Shown here: positions 34,801 to 46,800 of the stretch, piece by piece
How the letters are laid out: the number at the start of each line of letters is the position of its first letter
How positions within the stretch are numbered: position 1 is the stretch's first letter
Assembly: GCA_030035585.1 (NCBI GenBank)
Contig: CM057473.1
Coordinates: 7,614,501-7,678,500, forward strand
Source of the DNA: Dugong dugon
Taxonomy: Eukaryota > Chordata > Mammalia > Sirenia > Dugongidae
Direction of reading: 5' to 3'
Length of the DNA: 64,000 nucleotides
The notes under the pieces: generated by a model
The model's database searches: none
Told to the model about the DNA's origin: nothing
What the model saw: only the letters and a program-made list of their open reading frames with translations
Position numbers and translations under genes: made by a program

Positions 34801-37800
34801 CGGGCCCCTCAGTTGTTTGTCCTTTCTCATCCCAGGTCTCGGGCCCCTCAGTTGTTTGTCCTTTCTCATCCCAGGTCTCGGGCCCCTCAGTTGTTTGTCC
34901 TTTCTCATCCCAGGTCTCGGGCCCCTCAGTTGTTTGTCCTTTCTCATCCCAGGTCTCGGGCCCCTCAGTTGTTTGTCCTTTCTCATCCCAGGTCTCGGGC
35001 CCCTCAGTTGTTTGTCCTTTCTCATCCCAGGTCTCGGGCCCCTCAGTTGTTTGTCCTGTATGCAGCCTCTTACCAGTTGTGGTGGAAGCACTAGCAGGAT
35101 CCCTCCAGTGTCTCCAATGACTTAGGTCCCTGTCTCATTCTTAACTAGTCAGAAGAGACCAAGGGAGATTTGGGAGAGGGTGGTATTTCGTATCAGGCGA
35201 GTATTCTCAGTTTTCATTATCACTGAACACTCAAGGCTGTTTTGAGATGACTGGGCGTAGCAGTGTCAGATGATGGGGCGGAACCCTGAGAGCGAGCGGA
35301 GAAGTGTGAGCGATTGTAGGCTTGTCCACAAAGCACACCTGAAACCTGGTGCTGTCGTTGTGTTAGTTGCAGAGCTGCTCTATTCCCTGCAGTGGTGTGA
35401 AGAACTGGACAACCCGCCTGCTTTTCTGACCGAGTTCTGTGAAATGCTTCAGAGGATGAATATCACGTACCGTAACTTGTGTGCACTTGGTGATACTTCT
35501 GGCCTACTGAAACTGATATTTAGCAGGTGAGACTCCCTTGCAGTTTTCAGTTTTTGTGAGTATTTTGCTTGTTTATGGCTTTGACTTTTGTAAGATATAA
35601 GCCCACTTCAAATGCTTCTTGTGACTCGAAGAGTTGGTCTAAGTTAATCTTTGTTTCTTACTGATACACACTTTGTGGCTACTGAGTATGTGATTTACTC
35701 TTCAGGGGAGGTGCTTGGACTTTGTCTTATTGTAATATATAAATGTATTTACGTATTATACATTTACATTTAAGTGTATTGTAAATTGTGTATCATAAAC
35801 ATACATTATGAGTTATAAATGTATAGTATCTTTTAATGTATTATAAGTGTTAGTAGTGTAAATATACTGTAATTTATGTTTATAATGTATTTATAAAATA
35901 CATTCTATGTATTTTATAAATATATATTATTTAATGTATTAATATATGTATAATAGTGCTAATGTATTATAAACGTAAATTATTGTAATAATATATTTAT
36001 AAATGTACCATATAATTTATGTATTATACATTCAGGAACAGATGAGGGTAAAAGAAATAGATGGTGTGGAACTTGTTTTAATTTGTTACCTGTAACCCAT
36101 CCTCCTCCTGCTCTCAGATTCAACCTTGCATGTTGCTCTAACTTCAAAAAAACCCAAACCGTTGACGTCGAGTTGATTCCAACTCATAGCAACCCTATAG
36201 GGCAGGGTGGACCTGACCCATAGGGTTTCCAAGGAGTGGCTGGTGGATTTGAACTGCTGACCTTTTGGTTAGCAGCCGTAGCTTGCCATAGCTCTTAACC
36301 ACTGTACCACCAGGAGTGTGTCCTGATATAAGTACAGAACCCATTTCCCTGGATGAGGAAATATGTATGAAATGAAGTCCTTATGAGGTTATAGCAGTTA
36401 GGTTTTTTTTTTTTTTTTTTAAATTTATTTTCATGATTGTTATTGTTAGCTGCCCTCAAATCAGCCCCCAACTCACGGTGACCGCACGCACAACGGGATC
36501 AGACTGTTGTGATACATAGAGTTTTCACTGGCTGATTTTCCGAAGTAGGTTGCCAAGCCTTTCTTCCTGGCAGTTAGCTTCTTAAAATTACTTGTGTTTA
36601 CCTTCTGTCTTTTAAAGAGTTTATTACTTGCCTATAGTGTTTTTACCATACTTTGCAGCATCAGAGGACCCAATCCCACTCCCATGTACCTGACACTCAC
36701 AACTTTCCCAGTGGATGCTCGTACTCCCATGGTTCTTCAACTTCAGCCATTCTGGTTTTCCTATGGGCTCTGTCCTTTCCCAGCTGTAGCTACTGGTCCT
36801 CTTTAAGGTCAGCTCCCCTGTTAGGATTTGAGGGCTATGGAATTGCCTTGGAGTGAGAGCTCAATACCAGTTGTGAAGGAATATCAAAAGCCCAAACTCC
36901 CAACCCTTTGGGTAATGGCAGTTGCTTTGGTACAGATATCTTGGGTGAGTTGACCTCTTAGTTGGTGATTTAATTAATTCTGTAAAAGGAATCCAGATAC
37001 CCAGTGTAAAAAGTCTTATTAAGTACTCTTTTAAAACGGAAAATAATTTTTCATTTTTTAGATCCAAAGCAAATGGCACCCTTTGGTCTCTTATCATCAT
37101 TAAGTTGGTCTTCTCTCGAAGCATTACATCTGAGGACGTAAAACATCATTATAGGAATTCGGAAGATAGGTATTCTTGTTTAAAATGCTTTTACTGTGTA
37201 ATTTAGTTTAATTGTCACCTTGGTGTAACCCCTGACTAAAGAACAACTCTAATAAATCAAGAATGTAAGATTTAGAAAATGTAGAAATTGAAGGAAATGA
37301 GGAAAAAATGAAGAATTTTATGTTTATTTTAAACCATTAGCATTGTAAGGGAGACCCACCACACCCTTACATTTTATTACAAAAATAAAGTCCGCATAAG
37401 GAGCTAAATGTAAAGGACAAATCTGTGAAAGTCTTAGAGGGAGAAAAAAGAGGAAGGCCTTTGAGCAGAGTGCAGATTCCAGAATCCATAAAGGAAAAGG
37501 TAGAAGCTTGTCTTTGTAAAAATGAAAACCACTTTATGACAAAAATTCAGTAAGCAAAGGTTAAGAGACAAATGACAAAATGGGAGAAAACATTTGGAAA
37601 TTAACATAGGATTAATATCTGGAATCTGTAAATAGCTTCTATAAATCAGTTAAAGCATCCAAATCGAAAAATATGTCATGGATATGAGCAGGGAATTTGT
37701 AGATGAAATGGTGAAAGGATATGACTAAAAACCCATGGCTATCCAGTCAATTCTGACTCATAGTGACCCTATGGACAGGGTAGAACTGCCGCATAGGGTT

Positions 37801-40800
37801 TCCAAGGAATGGCTGGTGGATTCGAACTGCTGACCTTTTGGTTAGCAGCCAGACACTTAACCACTGCGCCACCAGGGCTCCTACCAGTAATGACAGAAGT
37901 ACAAATTAAAAGAGGCATCTTTTATCCACCATATGTCCAAGAATGAAAAAGGTTCACATTTTTTGGTGAAAGTAGAAATTGATTATGCTTTTTTCAGAGA
38001 GTGGTTTGAAGTTACCAGAACATGTTGTTAGTTGCCATTGAGTTAATTGCGACCCATGGTGACTCCATGTGTACTGAGTAGAACTGCTCCATAGGGTTTT
38101 CAAGGCTGTGATGTTTCAGAAGCAGATGGCCAGGCCTGTTTTCTGAGGCATCTCTGGGTGAGTCTGAACTGCCAGCCTTTCAACCAGTAGTCTGAGAGCA
38201 TAACCATTTGCGCCACCGCAGGACTCCTAAGTGTGTTGTTAGTCTATGCAGATCGTATGATTTTGTAACTCCATATCTAGGAATCTAACCTGCAGAGATA
38301 TTTGCACATATATAGGATAGTATCTGTGAAGGACATTTATTGCAGCATTATTTATAAGAGCAAAAATTTGGAGAAAACCTAAATGTTCGCTAACAGAGAA
38401 ATAGTTAAATTATGATACATTCATAGTACGAATTGTAATGAATTTTTTTCCCCTTGTTAATAGCTTTAAAATAGAATGATATAGATCTGCGTCACCTGAC
38501 ATGGAAAGATCTACAAAGTATATTTTTACTAAGTGGCATGTCATAGGACAGTATGTTTAGTGTGATTCTATTTATATACATATGCTTCTGGTGGCACAAT
38601 GGTTAAGTGCTAACCAAAAGGTTGGCGGTTTGAACCCACATAGTGGCTCTGTTGGAGAAAAGACCTGAGATCTGCCTCCATAACGATTACAGGCTAGGAT
38701 CCCTGTGGAGCAGTTGTGCTCTGTCACATGGGGTCACTGTGAGTTGCAGTCAAGTCCGTGGGGCCTAACAACAACATAAATATGCAGATATGTGAATATC
38801 AGCGTGTAGAAAGTGCTTTTTAAATTGAATCTTAATAAAAAAAATTGTACGTAGGGAAAAGTTACATATGCTTACTTAAAAAATTAGAAGCTCACAGGAA
38901 AGGGAAGAGGGAAAAAAGGCACCAGTTTCATCATTCAGAATCAGATTGTTAATCTCTTGTCATAGTTTCTTTGTTTCTTGCTTTATTTTCTATGTTTATT
39001 TTGCATAGTGGAATTATTGTCTTTTTGAGCGGTCTGAATAAGAATTTTTTCAAATAACTGCATATTTAGATGAAATATAATTGATATGTTTTCTTTTTAA
39101 ACAGTTTTTTTCCACTAACAGAAGGTAATTTGCATACCATTCAGAGTCTCTGTCCATTTTTGTTAAAAGAAGAAAAGAAAAAATTCATTGCTGAATGTAT
39201 ACCTGCACTTTTGGCCTGGCCTAAGGATGATCTGTACTATATTGATGGTTAGTTGCTTGATCATAAATATTTCATTAGTTCAGTATTGCTTGAGATGAAA
39301 GAAGTGTTTCTTAATGTCTAAACCCAAATCTAAGGGACACAGACGGAATTACAATGGATTTTTGTTCCTAGCGTATGCTTCTGTCATAACAAGTTGGCAG
39401 TCATTAAAATGAGTGTCACTAGAGAGTGACTGTTGTCACTTCAGCAGTATGTAATGCTACAGTATCGAGGGAAGATTTACACCCGTAAATGTCCTCTGAT
39501 CATTTCTTTTCCACGTATGGCTTTTTCAGCTAAGCCTCATTTCTCCCTTGTCAAGGGAGTCTTGACCAGTGACTGAACGTATGAAGGCCAGAGAGGAAAT
39601 GATTTTTGTTATATTTGAAATTTCTTTGAACACTGCACTCTATTAGTTCATTCTCTTATTACATTCTAATAGACACTTAGTGAGTACCTGCTGTGTGTCA
39701 GTTCCTGTCCTAATCTGGTAGAGAAGACAGGCATGAAGTTACATCACGTGATGTATGGAAGCAGCAGAAAGGAAGTAGTTTTCCACTGTGTTTTGAGGTG
39801 CCAGGGGAGATTCACAAAGAAATACTTCAGTTGGGTGTTGAAGGATAAGTAGTTTTCCATGTGGATATAGTTGGGGAAGGGCATTTTGGGCACTGAAAAT
39901 CATATACACTTAAAAGCGTGTAAGGGTGCACGTAGTTGAGTTTGTCTGGCATTTAAGGTAGAAAGTTGGGGGCAGAGGGTGTTTGGGTGTACCAGAAGAT
40001 GAATTCTGAGAAATGGTAGGGACCAAATCATGAAGGCCTAGTTTTGTAGGTTAAGGATTTTGGACTTCAAGCTATAGGCAGTAAGGAGCCATTGACCCAT
40101 TATTAAGTAGGAGAGTGAACGCGGGAAACACACTGGGTCAAAGGGAAGATGCATATGTTGAGAGGAGGACATAGGGGAGAAGGAGGGATGAAGATAGAGG
40201 AGAGACAGGGAACGATCGGTGAAGGACGTGTCCATTGAGAAGACACGAGAGGAGGGCAGATAGGCTAGAACCTACAGCATCTTGGAAATTACCTTGAATA
40301 GGAGGAGGGACTTTTCTGAGAGAAGGTAAGGAAGGATGCAAGGGTGGGTGCAGATGTGTAGAGAGGGTTGGGAAGCTTCATTTCCTCTGTGAAATAGGTT
40401 AGGCCGTTCAGAGAGTTGGAGCTGGATGGCGGGCTTTAAGAAGAGTGGTGAGAGTTGGGCACAGTAGAAGAGGCATCTGCCCATTAACGCACAACTTGCC
40501 AGATGGCGCTGCGCACCTGGCCCGTGGTACATGTGTGCGGCACTGAGCGTCACCGCTGACTTCACTTGCCTAGTTAGGCGGGGGTATTAGGTTGGGATTT
40601 GCAGTTTTGGAATAGGGACTGAGTTGAACTGCCTGCCTAGAGGAGAAGTACGTGATGGGAGTGCAGTTGATTTCTCCAGCGTAGACTGTAGGTCAAGGAG
40701 GGCAGAGTGGGAGAAGGGCTGTGTTGCACCCAACTCCACGCAGTGCTGTCCACACAGACCAGGGTGTGCACAGCTGCACCGAGCCCAGCAGGACGAAGAC

Positions 40801-43800
40801 GCGAAGGGAGACAAAATCGTTCTGAAATTTGACAACCAGTTTTGCACTGTTAGCCAAAGGGATGAAACAATTAGCTATTTTTAGCTGTTACTAAAAGTCA
40901 TTGGTTTCTGACTCTACTTGAGTCTCTTCTGTTTTGCCATGAGGGTTACCTTTCGGTAAAAAAAAAAAAAACCACTTCCTTCCTCGCCTCCCATTTGCCT
41001 GCAACATAATATCCAAAGTTCTTAGTTTAGCATCTAAGACATTTTATGATTATATTGCAACTGGTCTCTCCAGTTTTACTTTCTGCTGCTTCGACCTTGT
41101 ACCTGGCCGTACTAACTTGTCATGATTTTTTGTTATATATATATCTTGTTATTGCTGTCAAGTCGATTCTGACTCGTGGTGACCCCATGTGTGCATTGTA
41201 GAACTCCTCCATAGAGTTTTCAAGGCTATGACCTTACAGAAGCAGATTCCCGGTCTGTCTTCCTAGGCACCTCTGGGTGGGTTCAGACTGCCAACCTTTC
41301 AGTTAGTAGTCGGGTGCTTAAATGTTTGCGCCATCCAGGGACTCCGTAAGCTGTCGTGATTTTCGAACATACCATACCTTTTTACAAATCAGTGCCTTGG
41401 CACTCCCTGCTGTGCCCCTTTGCTAGTCTTGCAAACTCTAAATCCAGATTCAAACACCAACTTCAGGAAGCCAGTCCTGACTCACCTAGATGGAGACAGT
41501 TGCTTCCTGTTCTGGGCGCCGGGTTGTATATTCCGATTTTTTTTTAAGTCATCCACATGGGTAGATGAGTCCCTTTCAGGTCAGAGACTAGCTTTTGCTC
41601 ATCTTTCTCTCCCCAGCATCTAGCAGGCTATCTGGCATGCATTCATTTATTCTTCACGTAGCTAGTCAGAATAATTTTCTCTGTCTCGCAGGCATTGTGC
41701 TAGGATTATACAGTGGTGGATAGAACAGACAAGGTTCCTACCCTCATCTAATTGAGGAGGTAATAGTAAATCCATAAACAAATAATGACCAGGGATTTTA
41801 AAGAGTGGGGACCCAGAGGAGCTTTCTGGACCCAGTAGATGCATATTAAGTGAATATATGAATTACGGATCAGTATGCTCTATTTTACATCCTTAATTAA
41901 CTTTGCACTCTACAGCTGTGGTTGTTTCGTTTTTATTTGAGAGATGGGTTTGCTGTATAAGTCCTGTACTTAAACCAAGACAGAAACAGCATCGGTGGTG
42001 TAAAGCACAATGCTATTTATTAAAAAATAAGAAAGAAAGAAAAAATCCTATACTGTGCTAGGTACTGGGCATGCTGATAGGTCTCTGCCCTGTGGAATTT
42101 ACAGGCTCGTTTACTGATTGTTTCATATAAGCCCTTTGTAGAGTTCTTAACCTGAACACTTCTCAAAGTACAAGAGTTTCCTTTTTATAGTAGCAATGTG
42201 TATTTTTTTTACTTATTTGTAATTCTTACTTTGAATTTTACTTCAGGAGGTTTTGGATATTTTGCCATTTTCAATTCTTCTCTGCAAACCAAAAGCATAG
42301 ATGATGAAGAGTTGTTACATGGTATATTAGAAGTGATAATGTCCTGGAAGAAAAATTATGAAGATATTTTTCTCTTCAGTTGGTAGGTAATGCTTTGTAG
42401 TACCTTTTTTCTTTTCTTTTTTTTCCCTTCCTGTACAATGTGGACCCAAATTGTGTATCTTACACGCACAACTTTATAGAGTACATAGCACGGTAGACGT
42501 TTAAGTCCGTCATTTCTAAGTATATAAGATACAGAATATTGTCTAATTGAATGTCAATATAACTTTAATGCTTATTTGTTTTGTTTTTAAATAATATGTT
42601 ATTGAGTTTTTGATGAAAGTTTACGCAGCAAGTTAGGTTCCCATTTGACAGTTTCCACACAACTTGTTCATTGACATTAGTTGTATTTATCACAGTTTGT
42701 CAGTTTGTTCCCTTTTGGGTACTCTAGTTTCCCTGCCCCCTGTCGTCTCATCTTTGCTTTCAACTAGCTGTTGACCTTTTGGCCTCGTGCTGATGGTTTT
42801 TATGTAGGGCACTGATCTTACAGGTAGCACCCTTTATTTTGTCTGCCACTCTGCTATTTCGCTGAAAGGTAATCTTGGGATAGGCTCAGTCCTAGGTTAA
42901 AGAGTATCTCAGGGCAGTAATCTCAGGGAGTCCTCTGTTTTCTATTGTACCAGTTGGTCTGACTTTTTTAAAATAAGAATTTGAGTTCTCTATATTTTTC
43001 TCCCATTCTGTCTGGGACCAACTGTTGTGGCCCGGGTCAGAACTGTCAGTGGTGGTAGCTGGGCACCATCTGGTTCTTCTGGTCTCAGGGTAGATGAGGT
43101 TGTGGCTCGTGTAAACTTGTTTCTTCTCTGAGCTTTTGGTTACCGTCTTACTGTGTTGCTTCTGGTGAGTAGAGACCCTTAGTTGTGTCTTACATGGTCG
43201 CTCATAAGCTTTTAAGACCCCAGATGCTACTCATTTTACTAGGATGCAGATCATGATTTTTGTGAGCTGTGTTATGTCAGTTGACTGAGTTGTCCCATGA
43301 GACTATGGTTCTAAGCCTTCAAACCCAGAAAATCAATGTTGGAAGGTTTTTGGTTATGTATGAGAAGTATCTGTATTTGTGTCTTCAATGAATGTATGTG
43401 CCTACACCCATGTGTGTTTGCATGTACCTATAGATACTTCAGAGCCCTGGTGGCACAGTGTGTTTACACGTACCTGTAGATACTTCAGAGCCCTGGTGGC
43501 ACAGTGTGTTTGCACGTACCTGTAGATACTTCAGAGCCCTGGTGGTGCAGTGTGTTTGCATGTACCTATAGATACTTCAGAGCCCTGATGGCGCAGTGTG
43601 TTTGCACGTACCTGTAGGTACTTCAGAGCCTTGGTGGCACAGTGTGTTTGCGCGTACCTGTAGGTACTTCAGAGCCCAAGTGGTGCAGTGTGTTTGCACG
43701 TACCTATAGATACTTCAGAGCCCTGGTGGCACAGCGATTAAGAGCTCGGCCGCTAACCAAAAGGTCAGCAGTTCTAGTCTGTCCTGTAGGGTTGCTATGA

Positions 43801-46800
43801 GTTGGAATTGACTCAACTGCAATGGGTTTTTTTTGGTTTATAGGGACTTCTGTCTGTTCTCACCTGTGTACATGCCTGTACCTACCCATAGACCAATTTG
43901 CCTATACCCATCCGTATGTGTGCAAACATTTGTTTTTACTTTGGTTGTGCCGTGCTCACTACGTCCATCACCAAAAATAAGTCTCTACGGACTAAAGCAT
44001 ACTCCCCACCCCACCTCTCCCTGGTAACCACCGGTGAACATTGGTGTCTCTGTATTATCTGTTGTTGTCTTCATATAAAAGAAGGATCATAACAATATTT
44101 GTCCTTACACGCTTGACGTATTTCACTTAGCACTGTGCTGGTCAAGTCTATCCATGTTATTGTATGTTTCAAGAACTCATTGTTCCTATGGTTGCATAGT
44201 ATTCCACTGTACGTGTGTTACCACAGTTCGTTTATCCATTCATCCATTGATGGTTGTTTCCATTTATTTACTATTGTGAATAAAGCCACAGTGAACATAG
44301 GTGTGCATGTGTCTGTTCACATCATTATTTTTAGGTCTCTAGGGTGTATAGCTAGGTGTAGGATTGCTGGATCGTAGGGTAGTTCTAGTTCTCATTTTCT
44401 GAGAATGCTCATTTGTTTTGTTTTGTTTTTATCACAGTAATCTGTCAGAAGCAAGTCCAGAGACACTGGGTATAAATATAGAAATAATCCGGTTTCTTTC
44501 CCTGTTCCTGAAATATCGGTCATCTCCTTTGGAGGAGAGTGAGTGGGACTTCATCATGTGTTCCATGTTGGCTTGGTTGGAGGTAAGTTAACCTGAGGCC
44601 ACATCACTTTTGTCGGGTCTTTGTGCATATCTAGGCACTGGAACTGCTTTTGTAATCTTGTTCTTTAAGTGTTGATTGTAACTAGATCCTTTGAAAACCA
44701 CATTCACAACACTTAACAGACAGTCTCTTCCCCAGCTGATATTTTGGACAGCCGTAAACTGATAGGGTTAATGACTGTTAGCATAATTCAGTGACCATAT
44801 CTCCTAACTGCTATTAGAATGGTCCCTTCATTAGCTTATTTGAATACAGTATTTGCAGCACAGACCTTGAGGTTTTGTCTTATTGTTTCATGACAAGTTT
44901 TCAAAAAAAATTGTTCTTGGTTCAGTTAAGTTACTCCTAAAATGTACTGTGTTGTTACTGCCAGAGTGATACATTAATGATAGTAAGCATGTTCAGAGGG
45001 AACTCATTTTCTTTTTGTGTTCCAGAGCAGCCAGATGTGTGATACCTGTGGGCTCTGAAGCAGGGTATCAGCCTGAGTTTGAATTGGTTTGATTCTCTGC
45101 TTTGCCTACTGTGTATCAGCTGTGATGCTTGGAGCTTTAAACTCAATTCATTTGAGCCTCAGTATTGTTATTTTTGTATAAACACAGTAACAACATGGAG
45201 GATTACTGAGGGGATTAAAAACGTGTATTTAATATGTCTGACTTGTAAATGGTACCTAATCGTATTTTGTTTCATAATTGTAGAAGTAAAAAAAGAGCAA
45301 TTTCAGAGTAAATTGTCCCTTAATGATTGTAATTCTTAGTATTTAATTTTGAAAAATGTTATATTGATTAACACATCTAAAATTCTCCTGAGTCTGTGCA
45401 CCTTAACTGCTTTTTATTTGAAAATGAGGGAAAAAGGGACTTCTCTTTCTTACCCTGGCTTATGGTGTTCTGGGAGAAGAGTCCCTAACTGTTGGTTTGT
45501 GTTGTTTCTTCAGACAACCAGCGAGAGTCGGGCATTGTATTTTGATCCTCTTGTACAGCTCTTTGCCTGTGTCAGCTGTGACTTGGCCTGTGATCTCAGT
45601 GTGGTTTTTGATTCCGCAACTCTGGACACCGTTTGCAGTCTTCCCCAGAATCTAATCAGTGAATGGAAAGAATTTTTTTCGCAAGGCATCCACAGTTTGC
45701 TTTTACCTCTGTTGATGACTGTTATAGGCAAGTGGAAAAGACTTCTTGAAAAATTCAAAACTATAACTTTGGACACTTAAGTCAAACAGTACTGAATAGT
45801 AAAAGAAAAGAGCCAGCAAGAAAGCTTGGTATCACAGCACATCGTATATGCTTTTGTTTTACAGACAAGAGTTGAAAAACGGCAAGATACCCAGAGACGA
45901 TTGCAGTTAAAATAATAGCAATGCAGATAGCCTGAATAGATTATTCATAACTTGAATCTCTCTTTTGAACATTTGCTTTCTTTTTTAGGGGTGAGATAGA
46001 AGTCATTAAACTGAAATATAGATTCATTTCAGGTCTAATTAGAACTGCTGTAATGCATATGTCAGGTTTTTTTATTTTAGTGATATTTGATTGACTATGA
46101 CTCAAGCTATATTACTCACTCTCTTTTGGGATGTGTTACTTTTTATCATCACTAGAGAGCAAAGATCCATCTGAAACATCCTTTCAGAATGCTCTGCTGA
46201 GGCCCATGTGTGAAACATTAACATATATCTCAAAGGATCAGCTGTTGAGTCACAAACTCCTTGGGGGATCTGTTGCCAGCCAGAAAACAAACTTCCCGGA
46301 ACATCTCCAGACTTTGCTAGATACGTTGGCCCCACTGCTCCTCTTCCGAGCGAGACCTGTGCAAATCGCTGCATATCACATGCTGTACAAGTAAGAGTTC
46401 TCCAGACTGACTCAATGCTGTGCTGGTCTAAAAAAAAAAATAGAATTTATATTTAATCCTGACTTTGAGTCATTAAAAAAAGTCAAAGTAAAAAAAAAGA
46501 AAGGTAAACTTGGCCACCCACTTCAATAACAGGAATGCAGGGTTGTTTGATCCTTCAGGTCACTGTCGTCCTTGCAAAAATTATATTTAGATAGTCCTGG
46601 CCAGATGGTTATTTAAGGAAAAAACGCATTAAAAAATGTACTTATTACAGACCAGAAGAACTAGATGGTGCCCAGCTACCACCAGTGACCGCCCTGACAG
46701 GGAACACAACAAAGAGTCCCTGATGGAGCAGGAGAAAGGTGGGGTGCAGAACCCAAATTCTAGTAAAAAGACCAGACTTAATGGTCTGACTGAGACTGGA

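Larger units (their letters stand above)
37330..38880 (+). mobile_element. Old L1, 3' part, split by SINEs
   Basis: ORF2-end motifs such as GACAAATGACAAAATGGGAG, AACCTAAATGTTCGCTAACA and AATTATGATACATTCATAGT in order; three AfroSINEs (37724, 38022, 38585) interrupt it. Confidence 0.7.
42595..44410 (-). mobile_element. Old L1 3' end, antisense
   Basis: Starts with the 3' terminus in reverse (GAGTTTTTGATGAAAGTTTA), passes GTCAGTGGTGGTAGCTGGGC (3'UTR) and ends inside ORF2 (GGATTGCTGGATCGTAGGGT). Interrupted at 43413-43838. It reaches to within about 30 bases of exon 21. Confidence 0.8.

Noticed and set aside
34631-35057. CRISPR-like regular repeat
   Set aside because: No spacers, pure tandem units, and the host is a mammal.
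34598-35125. Long open frames of 145-175 codons on both strands
   Set aside because: They are products of the 39-bp minisatellite, whose length is a multiple of three. The proteins are perfect 13-residue repeats with no family match.
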